In this document: piece by piece, positions 17,331 through 25,860 of the stretch
Layout of the letters: each line of letters starts with the position of its first letter
How positions within the stretch are numbered: position 1 is the first letter of the stretch
Assembly: GCA_023417775.1 (NCBI GenBank)
Contig: JAEZEJ010000145.1
Location: forward strand, 23,152 to 87,151
DNA: 64,000 nucleotides
Direction: 5' to 3'
Source of the DNA: Actinomycetes bacterium
GTDB lineage: Bacteria; Actinomycetota; Actinomycetes; Propionibacteriales; Nocardioidaceae
The notes under the pieces: generated by a model
Told to the model about the DNA's origin: nothing
The model's database searches: none
What the model saw: only the letters and a program-made list of their open reading frames with translations
Position numbers and translations under genes: made by a program

Positions 17331-17434
17331 CCCCCACCGCCATCATCGTCATGGTCCTCGCGATCTCCTTCTTCTGGGGCGGCCTCGTCTGGAGCATCGT
17401 CAGGCTGCGCCGTCACCCGGATCTAGGGGACTGA
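17327..17434 (+). CDS. metS: MetS-type small subunit of NSS transporter
   Basis: Only 35 residues: one membrane helix (IIVMVLAISFFWGGLVWSIV) and a short basic tail ending RRHPDLGD. ATG 17327 overlaps the stop of the transporter. Size, sequence style and position match MetS, the single-span partner needed by MetP for methionine and alanine import. It is too short for most automatic ORF calls. Confidence 0.85.
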   Translation: MTPTAIIVMVLAISFFWGGLVWSIVRLRRHPDLGD

Positions 17435-17465
17435 GTGGTCCGAAGCGGTGGCTTCGAACCGCCAC
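17435..17465 (+). terminator. Hairpin after metPS
   Basis: CGAAGC (17441-17446) pairs with GCTTCG (17451-17456) around a GGTG loop, with GTGG/CCAC able to pair outside. It starts directly after the metS stop. There is no T-run, which is common in high-GC actinobacteria, so termination is plausible but not proven. A 10-bp palindrome GTGATATCAC follows at 17533, before the LuxR regulator gene. Confidence 0.4.
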
Positions 17466-17572
17466 AGGCTGACTAGGGACACGACTCCTTCGGATCATTC
17501 TGTCCGCGTTCTCTGGGATCCACCGGCCTCACAGTGATATCACCGAGGACAGGGGGGCGGTCTGGGGGTTGG

Positions 17573-20209
17573 ATGTTCGAGCGGAGTGGGCTGAGTCCCG
17601 ACCTGGCTGCCGAGCGCCTGTGTAGTCTCCTCGCCGAGGAGGCCGAGGGTGCGACGCTGCTCATCGGGGAGCGCGGCCTCGGCAAGAGCCACGTGCTGGA
17701 GCACCTCGCGCGCGACCACGAGTCCGTGGTCGTCCGCGCGATGGTCTCCGAGCACAGCTTCGCCCTGTCCGGGATCGACGCCGTCGTCAGCGCCCTGCAT
17801 CCCCAGATGGCGCACCAGCTCGGTCACCACCTGGCACTGCGCGACACCGGCGACGATGGCCGCTACACGGCCGCACATGACGTGATCGATCTCATCGGCG
17901 GCCTGCGCCTGAGGCCGACCCTCGTGCTGGTCGACGACCTGGACCTCATGGACGATCAGAGTCTCGCGATCCTGTCGATCCTGCTGGCCCATCTGACCGG
18001 GACCGCGCTGCGCGTGATCGCGTCGGTCACCCGGGTCCCCCCGGGCATGGAGGCGCTCCCCTCGATCCGGCTCGGCCCGCTCAGCGTCGAGGCCGCCGAA
18101 CGGCTGCTGCACCTGTCCGGTCCGGTGGACCAGACGACCGGACGCCTGCTGCTGGACTACTCGGGTGGACATCCGGCCGTGCTGTCCCATCACCTCGGCG
18201 TCCTCGATGCCCACCAGCGGCAAGGACGCACTCCGCTGACCCTCCCGCTGCGCTGGCCCGCAGAACTCGGTGCCGTCGTCACGAGCAGCCTGGAGCGCTT
18301 CTCCGCGCCTGAGCGAGACGTGTTACTGACGGTGGCGCTGGCGGCGACCTGCCCGCTGGACGCAGTGCTGGATCTCGCCGGCGACGATGAACTCGTCGCC
18401 GAGCTGATTGACGAGCGAGCACTCAGCCGGCGCGGCGACGATGTGAGCGTGGAGGATCAGAACCTCCGGGCAGCGCTGCTGCGCCATTCGCCCCGAGCCG
18501 ACCGGCTCGCCCGCCATAGCGAACTCGCCGGGCGGCTCCAGACCTCGTCCCCTGCTCTGGCGAGTTGGCACCGCAGCTTCCTCAGCTCGTCCCCCTCGTT
18601 GGCGACCGAGCTGTTCGAGGCTGCGGCCGATGCTGCAGAGCGCGGCGATATGAGGTTCGCCGTCGAACTCGCGGAGGCCGCCCACCATCGGCTGTCCCCG
18701 CAGGCGAACGACTCCGCCGACGCGCAGGCCCGACTCGTCTGGGCCTTGCAGTGCGCCGGCGAAAGCGCACTCGCCACCCGGTACACGCGCTGGGCCAGGT
18801 CGCAACGATTGAACGCCGAGGCCGGCCTCGCCCTGGCCGCCTCGGAGCTGACCACCTCGTTGGTCTCCGGTAGACGGCTGTACGACGAGGACATCGAGGC
18901 CTTGACGGTCCTGCATGGTGACGACTATCCCGAGGAGACCGCGCGGCTGAGCCTCATCCTCGCGGCCGGCCACCTGGCGCGCTTCGAACCCACTCCAGCC
19001 CGTGCCGCTCTGGCCACCAGCACCCGGCTCAGCTCCCACCCGCGCCTCGGGAAGATCGCCGAGGCGCTGGCCGACGTGGCCGACACTCTCGACGGACGCG
19101 CCGCAGGCGCCGCCGCCGTCCCGGACTCCGGCGAGCCGCCCGAGGCGCTCGTCATCCTCGCCCATGCCATGAGCCTGCGCGAGGAGTACGCGCTCGCGAG
19201 ACGGCTGCTGACGAGGGTGCTCCACCATCCCAGCCTGAGTGAACGGTCGCTGGTCACCGTGACCCGTCTCATCGGCCTGCGTAATGAGCTCTCCGCCGGT
19301 GACTTCAGCGCCGCCCGGCGGGCCATCGAGCTGTGGTCGGTGGATCCTCCCTGGATCTGGCACGATTCCTCGACCGCGGCCCACGTCACCGCCTGGCACC
19401 ATTACATCTCGGGCGATATCGCCGCGGCCCACGAGGCGATCGCCCGATGCCTGGAGCTGGCGGCAGTGGAGAGCCACACGGCCAACCGCGCCTATGCCCT
19501 GGCGCTGCGCGGGGCCATCCATCTGATGACCGGAGACCCGGAGTCGGCGCTCGCCGATCTGCGCGCGGTGACCGTGCTGAGCCACGATGTCCCCGCACCG
19601 AGCCTGCTGCGCCATTGGGCCGACTATGTGGAGTCCTGTGTGCTCACCGGACGCGCAAGCGAGGCCCGCCGGGCCGTGGTCTCGCTCGAACGACTACTCG
19701 CCCGCTTCCCGAGCCGCTGGGGCGACCACGTATTGGCCCGGGTCAAGGGATTGGTCTCCACAGAGGCCTCCGTGACCCTCCTGGCCGAGCACGTGACCTC
19801 CCTCGACGAGCCCGCATTGCACTCCTATGAGGGAGCCCGCAGTCTGGTGTGCCTCGCCGACCGTCAAGCCGAGGTGGGCCGTGTCGCCGAGGCGCAGCGT
19901 ACCGCGGCGAATGCCGCGACGATCTTCGACGCCATTGGCGCCACCGGGTGGGCGGCGCATCTGCGCCTGCGCCCGTACCGCGAGCCGGCGCCGGAGGCCC
20001 CGGTGTCGCCGATCTCCGCACTGACCTCGGCCGAACAGGAGATCGTGCGGCTCGTGTGCGAGGGCCTGCGCAATCGCGACATCGCTCAACGTCTCTACGT
20101 CTCGGTGCGCACCGTCGAGCTCCGGCTCACCCACGTATACCGGGCCCTCGACGTCCGATCACGCACCGAGCTGACCGCCCTGTTCGCCGAGCATCACGAC
20201 GCCGCCTGA
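17573..20209 (+). CDS. Large ATP-binding LuxR family regulator (LAL/MalT-like)
   Basis: 878 residues from ATG 17573; upstream in-frame codons lack a better start. Walker A is ERGLGKSHV (about residue 33), Walker B LVLVDDLDLMD (about residue 120). A long helical TPR-like middle follows, and the C-terminus is a LuxR helix-turn-helix (LTSAEQEIVRLVCEGLRNRDIAQRLYVSVRTVELRLTH, split here only by reading). Such STAND regulators activate genes after binding ATP and a ligand. It converges tail-to-tail with the GT2 gene (16-base overlap), so it may control the exopolysaccharide locus, but that is a guess from position. Confidence 0.85.
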   Translation: MFERSGLSPDLAAERLCSLLAEEAEGATLLIGERGLGKSHVLEHLARDHESVVVRAMVSEHSFALSGIDAVVSALHPQMAHQLGHHLALRDTGDDGRYTAAHDVIDLIGGLRLRPTLVLVDDLDLMDDQSLAILSILLAHLTGTALRVIASVTRVPPGMEALPSIRLGPLSVEAAERLLHLSGPVDQTTGRLLLDYSGGHPAVLSHHLGVLDAHQRQGRTPLTLPLRWPAELGAVVTSSLERFSAPERDVLLTVALAATCPLDAVLDLAGDDELVAELIDERALSRRGDDVSVEDQNLRAALLRHSPRADRLARHSELAGRLQTSSPALASWHRSFLSSSPSLATELFEAAADAAERGDMRFAVELAEAAHHRLSPQANDSADAQARLVWALQCAGESALATRYTRWARSQRLNAEAGLALAASELTTSLVSGRRLYDEDIEALTVLHGDDYPEETARLSLILAAGHLARFEPTPARAALATSTRLSSHPRLGKIAEALADVADTLDGRAAGAAAVPDSGEPPEALVILAHAMSLREEYALARRLLTRVLHHPSLSERSLVTVTRLIGLRNELSAGDFSAARRAIELWSVDPPWIWHDSSTAAHVTAWHHYISGDIAAAHEAIARCLELAAVESHTANRAYALALRGAIHLMTGDPESALADLRAVTVLSHDVPAPSLLRHWADYVESCVLTGRASEARRAVVSLERLLARFPSRWGDHVLARVKGLVSTEASVTLLAEHVTSLDEPALHSYEGARSLVCLADRQAEVGRVAEAQRTAANAATIFDAIGATGWAAHLRLRPYREPAPEAPVSPISALTSAEQEIVRLVCEGLRNRDIAQRLYVSVRTVELRLTHVYRALDVRSRTELTALFAEHHDAA

Positions 20210-21450
20210 CCCTCGATCCTGCGCTCCGGACTCCTCCACACGCCGCTCGAGGGACGGGTGAGGGCATGTCCAAGGGCCCGTAGGCACAGCACCGCGTCCA
20301 CCAGCCTCAGCACCGTGTACGCCGGGGCGAAGAGCAGGATCGCGGCGCGGCGCGTGACGACCGCGACGTAGACGGTCGTCACCGCGTCCACCACGATGAT
20401 CCCGGCGACCGCGGCCATGAGGAGGTCCCCGGATGGCACGGCCAGCGATGACCAGGTCTCCACCCGCAGCAACCGGCCCAGGAGCAGCCCGGCCACCGCG
20501 GCCGCCACGACGAGGACGAGGACGCTGCTGAGCACCACCTCGAAGGCGAAGGTCAGCACCGAGGCCCAGAACACCCGCATCCGCGGCCGATGACGCCGCA
20601 GCGTCTGCCAGAAACCGAGATTCCAGCGTCCCACCTGCCGCGCGTAGTCCGCGAAGGTCGCCGGATCCTGAGTGTACGCCCTCGCCGACCACGGCTGGAA
20701 GGCGATGCGGCCGAGCGACCTGGCATGGATCTCGAAGGTCATGTTGTAGTCCTCGATGGCCAGACCCGGAGCGGCGATGTCCACCGAGTCGAGCACATCG
20801 GCGCGATACATGCTCGCGAACCCCGGCGCGATCGCGACGGCATCGAGGCCCCGTGCGGCCTGACCGTACTTGAGCAGCGTCTGGAACAGCACGTACAGAC
20901 GTTCGCGATGCGCGACCAGCACCCGGGTCACCCAGCCCGCACGCGTCGGCCAGCGGGTCGAGGCGCGGCCGGCGACCGCCGCCACCGCTGGATCGTCGAA
21001 CAGCGGCAGCCCGCTGTAGAGATAGTCCGCGCTGGGGACGGTGTCGGCGTCGAGGATCAGGATCACCGCGAAACGACGGGTCAGCGCGAAATGCCGCAGC
21101 GCGGCCACCAGCGCGCCGGCCTTGCCGTGGCTGGTCGCGAGCTCCACCACGTTCGCTCCGCGGGAGCGGACGATCTCACCGGTGCGGTCGGTCGAGGCGT
21201 CGGAGGCCACGAAGACGTGGCTCGCGGGCACCAGCTGGGTGGCCGCCGCGATCGTGTCGGCGATGACGGCCTCCTCATTGTGCGCGGCGATGAGGATGCC
21301 GACCTGGCCCGGACGGATGCGGGCCTGTCGGATCGGCAGCGGGTGGGTCCTGGCGAGCAGCCAGCGCACGGCGCCCACCCCGGTCCACAGCGTGGTGCTG
21401 AGTCCGGCGAAGAGGACGACCGTCGCGACGAAGACGACGACATCGTTCAT
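20194..21450 (-). CDS. GT2 family processive-type membrane glycosyltransferase
   Basis: 418 residues from ATG 21450, preceded by GGGAGG. One N-terminal membrane helix, then a GT-A domain with ILIAAHNEEAVI, VFVASDASTDRT, the DxD ILILDADT, the acceptor-site IEDYNMTFE and QVGRWNLGFW (QxxRW), followed by three or four membrane helices. This is the plan of cellulose, hyaluronan and poly-N-acetylglucosamine synthases. It is divergent from a nucleotide-sugar dehydrogenase, epimerase, GlmS and deacetylase cluster, so it is likely the synthase of an amino-sugar polysaccharide. Confidence 0.85.
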   Translation of the reverse strand: MNDVVVFVATVVLFAGLSTTLWTGVGAVRWLLARTHPLPIRQARIRPGQVGILIAAHNEEAVIADTIAAATQLVPASHVFVASDASTDRTGEIVRSRGANVVELATSHGKAGALVAALRHFALTRRFAVILILDADTVPSADYLYSGLPLFDDPAVAAVAGRASTRWPTRAGWVTRVLVAHRERLYVLFQTLLKYGQAARGLDAVAIAPGFASMYRADVLDSVDIAAPGLAIEDYNMTFEIHARSLGRIAFQPWSARAYTQDPATFADYARQVGRWNLGFWQTLRRHRPRMRVFWASVLTFAFEVVLSSVLVLVVAAAVAGLLLGRLLRVETWSSLAVPSGDLLMAAVAGIIVVDAVTTVYVAVVTRRAAILLFAPAYTVLRLVDAVLCLRALGHALTRPSSGVWRSPERRIEGQAAS

Positions 21451-21514
21451 CGCCCACCTCCCGTCCGGTCTGGGGCGCGCCCCCATGCTAGGGCCACTGC
21501 GACCCCCGCGAAAA

Positions 21515-21560
21515 CGCAACGGACCGCAAGGTCTCCGACGGTTCCTTGCGGTCCTTTGCG
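21515..21560. promoter_or_regulatory. 17-bp inverted repeat in the divergent exopolysaccharide promoter
   Basis: CGCAACGGACCGCAAGG (21515-21531) and CCTTGCGGTCCTTTGCG (21544-21560) are reverse complements with one mismatch. A further TTGCGG copy follows at about 21567, so the motif TTGCGG recurs three times. It lies between the GT2 and dehydrogenase start codons (257-base gap, otherwise without genes). It is a good candidate operator for both directions. Confidence 0.55.
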
Positions 21561-21707
21561 GGGTCGTTGCGGGACCCCACAGCGTTCCGGGGATGCCGTT
21601 GACCGGGCCCCGGGCCCTCCCCGAGGTTGAGCCTCAGGCGGTGCTCGGCGACCCCATCCGCTCGACCGGGCGCCGCCGCCCGATCACTTTGCGTAGGAGA
21701 GACGACG

Positions 21708-23048
21708 ATGAGCACATTGGACCTTCCCGAGCAGGGAGCCCTCACCCGCCGCCGCATCGGCCGCATCGAGGGGACGACTCGACCAGGAACCGTTTTCGAC
21801 GCCGATGTCGCGATCGTGGGCCTCGGCTATGTGGGCCTCCCGACGGCGCTGGCCTATCACCACGCCGGGAGCCGGGTGGTGGCCCTCGACATCGCGAGCA
21901 CTCGGCTGTCGGCGATCCGCGCCGGCGAGGTCGACCTCGTGCCCGATGACCACTCGCGGCTCCGCACCGCCCTCGCCGATCCTGACTTCGCCCTCGTCGA
22001 CGATGTCTCCGCGCTGGCTCGCGCCCGGGCCGTCATCGTCTGCGTCCCGACCCCGGTCGATCGCTACCTCGTGCCGGACCTGAGCCTGTTGCGCGCCGCC
22101 TGCGCCTCCGTCGTCGCCCACGCGGTGCCCGGGCAGCTGCTGATGCTGACCTCGACGACCTATGTCGGCTGCACCGAGGACCTGCTGGTGCGCCCGCTGC
22201 TGCGCCGCGGCTTGGTCGCCGGCGACGACGTGCACGTCGCCTTCAGCGCCGAGCGCATCGACCCCGGCTCGGCGGGCGTCAAGACCGAGGCCGTGCCGCG
22301 CGTCGTCGCGGGTGCGACACCGGCCTGCACCCAGGCCGCCGCGGAGGTGCTGGCGTCCTACGCCGAGCGTGTGCACCGGGTGTCCTCCCTCGCCGTCGCC
22401 GAGATGACCAAACTGCTGGAGAACACCTTTCGTGCGGTCAACATCGCCCTGATCAACGAATTCGCCGATATCTGCCGCACGCTGGGCATGGAGGTCGGCG
22501 ATGTGATCGACGCGGCGGCGACCAAGCCCTATGGCTATATGGCCTTCCGCCCGGGACCGGGTGTCGGCGGGCACTGCATCCCCTGCGACCCGCACTATCT
22601 GCTGTGGCAGCTGCGACGCGACCGCGTCGACGCCCCGATGATCAGCACCGCCATGCAGCAGATCGCCGCCCGGCCAGGACGCGTGGTCGACCGCATCCGC
22701 GACGTGCTGTCGACCCAGGGCAAGGGCCTCCCCGGTACCCGCGTCCTCGTCTCGGGGATCACCTACAAGCCCGATGTCGCCGACCTGCGCGAGTCCCCCG
22801 CGCTGGAGATCCTGCAGCGGCTGCTCGAAGCCGGCGCCGTGGTCGGCTACACCGATCCGTACGTCCCGGTGGCCACCCTCCCCGACGGCATCGAGCTGAT
22901 CGGCCTGGACGAGCCCGATGCCTTCGAGCCGGAGGTCGTGCTCCTGCACACCGCGCACACCGGGGCCGACACCTCGTGGATCGGCGAGGCCCTCGTCGTG
23001 GATGCCACCTACGGCACCCGCGGCTTCGCGCACCGGGTGGCGCTGTGA
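21708..23048 (+). CDS. Nucleotide-sugar dehydrogenase (UDP-hexose or UDP-HexNAc 6-dehydrogenase)
   Basis: 446 residues from ATG 21708 (GGAGAG upstream). NAD-binding VAIVGLGYVGLPTALAY (about residue 30), catalytic-region ALLENTFRAVNIAL-like segment (KLLENTFRAVNIALINE), active Cys in GVGGHCIPCDPHYLLW and C-terminal SGITYKPDVADLRESP. The GGHCIPxDPxYL form is nearer to WecC/WbpA-type UDP-HexNAc dehydrogenases than to UDP-glucose dehydrogenases. It would make a uronic-acid donor for polysaccharide synthesis. The next gene overlaps it by four bases. Confidence 0.85.
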   Translation: MSTLDLPEQGALTRRRIGRIEGTTRPGTVFDADVAIVGLGYVGLPTALAYHHAGSRVVALDIASTRLSAIRAGEVDLVPDDHSRLRTALADPDFALVDDVSALARARAVIVCVPTPVDRYLVPDLSLLRAACASVVAHAVPGQLLMLTSTTYVGCTEDLLVRPLLRRGLVAGDDVHVAFSAERIDPGSAGVKTEAVPRVVAGATPACTQAAAEVLASYAERVHRVSSLAVAEMTKLLENTFRAVNIALINEFADICRTLGMEVGDVIDAAATKPYGYMAFRPGPGVGGHCIPCDPHYLLWQLRRDRVDAPMISTAMQQIAARPGRVVDRIRDVLSTQGKGLPGTRVLVSGITYKPDVADLRESPALEILQRLLEAGAVVGYTDPYVPVATLPDGIELIGLDEPDAFEPEVVLLHTAHTGADTSWIGEALVVDATYGTRGFAHRVAL

Positions 23049-24043
23049 GCACCGCGGGCCGCCGCTCGGTCATCACCGGCGGCGCGGGCTTCATCGGCAG
23101 CCATCTGACGGAGCATCTGCTCGACCGGGGCGACCACGTCATCGTGGTCGACGACTTCTCCACGGGACGACGCGAGAACCTCGCGGCCCTCGCGGAGCAT
23201 CCCCGCCTGGAGGTCGTCGAGGGCTCGATCCTCGACCGCGACCTCCTCCGCGGGGCCATGGCCGGCGCCGACCGGGTCTTCCACCTGGCCGCCGCCGTAG
23301 GCGTGCACCTCATCATCGACGAACCTCTACGCAGCCTGCGCACGAACATCCACGGAACCGAGAACGTGGTCGATCTGGCGCATGAACTGGGGCTCACGAT
23401 GCTGCTCGCTTCCACGAGCGAGGTGTACGGAAAGAACACCGCCGACCGGCTCGACGAGGGAGCCGACCGCATCCTGGGATCACCACTTCTCTCCCGGTGG
23501 ACCTATGCTGCGGCGAAGGGCATCGACGAGGCCTACGCTCACGCCTACTGGTCGTCGCTCGGCCTGCCGGTCACCATCGTGCGGTTGTTCAACACCGTCG
23601 GGCCGCGGCAGACCGGCCGTTATGGCATGGTCCTGCCGCGGCTCGTCGGCCAGGCGCTGCGCGGCGAGCCGATGACGGTCTACGGGGACGGGCGTCAGAC
23701 GCGCTGCTTCTCCTTCGTCGGGGACATCGTCCCGGCCCTCGTCGCGCTCGTCGAGAACCCCGCGACCCACGGGCTCGCCGTCAATCTCGGTGGCGCGGAG
23801 GAGATCTCCATCCTCGAGCTCGCCGAGCGCATCGCGAGGGTCACCGGATCGACGAGCCCGGTGCGGCTCGTGCCCTATGCCGATGCCTACGCGCCCGGCT
23901 ATGAGGACATGCGCCGGCGGGTGCCGGACAACTCGCTGGCCGGCTCGCTCGTCGGCTTCATCCCCCGGACGGGGGTCGACGAGATCATCCGCCAGGTGGC
24001 CGAGCAGTCGGTCCGCGCCGACGCGCCGATCGCGAGTCGATGA
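23045..24043 (+). CDS. NAD-dependent nucleotide-sugar epimerase/dehydratase
   Basis: 332 residues, GTG 23045 overlapping the dehydrogenase stop. Rossmann motif ITGGAGFIGSHLTEHL, catalytic Ser in LASTSEVYGK and YxxxK in YAAAKGIDE, with RLFNTVGPRQ typical of UDP-glucuronate decarboxylase/4-epimerase members. Together with the preceding dehydrogenase it could convert a UDP-uronic acid further (epimerisation or decarboxylation). Exact product not determinable. The stop overlaps the glmS start. Confidence 0.85.
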   Translation: MSTAGRRSVITGGAGFIGSHLTEHLLDRGDHVIVVDDFSTGRRENLAALAEHPRLEVVEGSILDRDLLRGAMAGADRVFHLAAAVGVHLIIDEPLRSLRTNIHGTENVVDLAHELGLTMLLASTSEVYGKNTADRLDEGADRILGSPLLSRWTYAAAKGIDEAYAHAYWSSLGLPVTIVRLFNTVGPRQTGRYGMVLPRLVGQALRGEPMTVYGDGRQTRCFSFVGDIVPALVALVENPATHGLAVNLGGAEEISILELAERIARVTGSTSPVRLVPYADAYAPGYEDMRRRVPDNSLAGSLVGFIPRTGVDEIIRQVAEQSVRADAPIASR

Positions 24044-25851
24044 TGTGCGGGATCGTGGCGTGCTCCACGACCGGCCGAGCCGCACCCCGTCTGATCGAGG
24101 CGCTCACACGGCTGGAGTACCGGGGCTATGACTCGGCCGGGATCGCGGTGCCGGTCGCCGCGGGCATCGCCGAGACACTGCGATCGGTCGAGCGGGTGGA
24201 GGATCTCGGCCGCCGAGCCGCCGGCTGGCTTCCGGCCGGGACCGCCACGATGGGGCTGGGTCATACCCGCTGGGCGACCCACGGCGAGGTCTGCGTGACC
24301 AATGCGCATCCCCATCGCGACTGCTCGGGGCGCATCGCGGTCGTGCACAACGGCGTGCTGGAGGAGGTGACGGAGCTGCGCCGCGCCCTCGCGGATGCCG
24401 GTCACGAGATCGCCTCGCACACCGACTCCGAGCTGGTGGCGCACCTCGTCGAGGAGGCGCTGGGCGAGGAGGCCGACCTGCGCGCGGCCGTCGAACGGGT
24501 GGTCGGCGGATTGCGGGGGTCCTGGGCTCTCGTGGTCCTCGACGCCCGGGCGCGAGATCTGGTGGCGACCTGCCACGGCTCGCCGCTGGTCGTCGCCGAG
24601 GCCGCCGACGGGATCTTCGCCGCCAGCGATATCGGCGCGATCGCCCCTTGGGTGGAGCGGTATCACGTGGTCGAGGACGGCGACGTGGTGCAGCTGCGGG
24701 CCGGGCTGCCCTGGCATCGCGGCGGACTCTCCGTCGCTCCACCGCCCTCGGTCGCCTGCTCGGTCGGCGTCGCCGACCTGTCGCTGGGCCTCTATCCGGA
24801 CTTCATGGCCAAGGAGATCGAACAGCAACCCGATGTGGCCGAGCAGCTGATCACCACCTGGTCGGGGTCGATCCTGCACGGGCTGTGGCCGTCGTTCTCG
24901 CTTCCGGTCCCCCGGCACGTGACGGTCGTCGGCTGCGGCACCTCGCTGAACGCCGGCCGGGTCGTGGCCGACCTCCTCGCCCGGCTCGGCTCGATCCCCT
25001 TCACCGCGGTCGAGGCGAGTGAGCTCACCTCGACCGTGACGGTCCCCGGCAGCCTGGCCCTCGTGCTCAGCCAGTCCGGTGAGACGGCCGATGTGCTCAC
25101 GGCCCTCGATGTCCTGCACGAACGCGGACATGCGGTGGTCGCCCTCACCAACAACCCGCACTCGGCACTGGCCCGGCGTGCGGAGGCGGTCATGATCTGC
25201 CACGCCGGGCCCGAGATCGGTGTGGCGGCGACCAAGACCTTCGTCGCCCAGGTGCTCGGCGGCACCTGCGTCGTGTTGTCGCTCCTCGCCGGCAGCGGTG
25301 TCGTCGAGCAGCAACGGGCCCAACGGCTGATCCGCGATCTCGACCGGATCCCCGATGCCCTCGCGCAGGCGATCGGCGTGTCCCGCCGCACCGTGCCGCA
25401 GCTGCTCGATCCGCTCACCGGCGCCTCCGGGTACGTGTTCCTCGGCCGCGGAGCGGGACGGATCTACGCCGACGAGGGCGCGCTGAAGCTCAAGGAGCTC
25501 ACGTACCGCTGGGCCGAGAGCCACGCGGCCGGCGAGCTCAAGCACGGCCCCCTGGCCCTCGTCGAGCGCGGCACCCCGGTCATCGTCGTCGACGACGGGA
25601 GCGCCCGGATGCGCGCCACGATCGCCGAGGTGACCGCCCGCGGGGCCTCGGTCACCTCGATCGGCGGCCACGGCACCACCGTGCCCGCGATGGTCGCCCC
25701 GCTGGCCGGCGCCGTGGACACCAGCGTCGACTGGCTGGGCCCCTTCGCCTCGGTCGTCGCCCTGCAGATCATCGCGCGCGAGCTCGCCGTCGCCTTGGGC
25801 CGCGATGTCGACAAGCCGCGCAATCTCGCCAAGTCGGTCACGGTCGAATAG
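24043..25851 (+). CDS. glmS: Glutamine--fructose-6-phosphate aminotransferase-like (GlmS)
   Basis: 602 residues. Start is set at ATG 24043, not ATG 24040, because the amidotransferase needs Cys directly after the initiator Met (MCGIVACS). Glutaminase domain about residues 1-215 (HTRWATHG, HNGVLEE), two SIS domains after residue 280 (VGCGTSLNAGR, LSQSGETADVL) and the conserved C-terminus DKPRNLAKSVTVE. It supplies glucosamine-6-phosphate. Its place inside a polysaccharide cluster suggests a dedicated copy for amino-sugar polymer production; whether another glmS exists elsewhere cannot be seen. Confidence 0.9.
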   Translation: MCGIVACSTTGRAAPRLIEALTRLEYRGYDSAGIAVPVAAGIAETLRSVERVEDLGRRAAGWLPAGTATMGLGHTRWATHGEVCVTNAHPHRDCSGRIAVVHNGVLEEVTELRRALADAGHEIASHTDSELVAHLVEEALGEEADLRAAVERVVGGLRGSWALVVLDARARDLVATCHGSPLVVAEAADGIFAASDIGAIAPWVERYHVVEDGDVVQLRAGLPWHRGGLSVAPPPSVACSVGVADLSLGLYPDFMAKEIEQQPDVAEQLITTWSGSILHGLWPSFSLPVPRHVTVVGCGTSLNAGRVVADLLARLGSIPFTAVEASELTSTVTVPGSLALVLSQSGETADVLTALDVLHERGHAVVALTNNPHSALARRAEAVMICHAGPEIGVAATKTFVAQVLGGTCVVLSLLAGSGVVEQQRAQRLIRDLDRIPDALAQAIGVSRRTVPQLLDPLTGASGYVFLGRGAGRIYADEGALKLKELTYRWAESHAAGELKHGPLALVERGTPVIVVDDGSARMRATIAEVTARGASVTSIGGHGTTVPAMVAPLAGAVDTSVDWLGPFASVVALQIIARELAVALGRDVDKPRNLAKSVTVE

Positions 25852-25860
25852 GAGACCACC

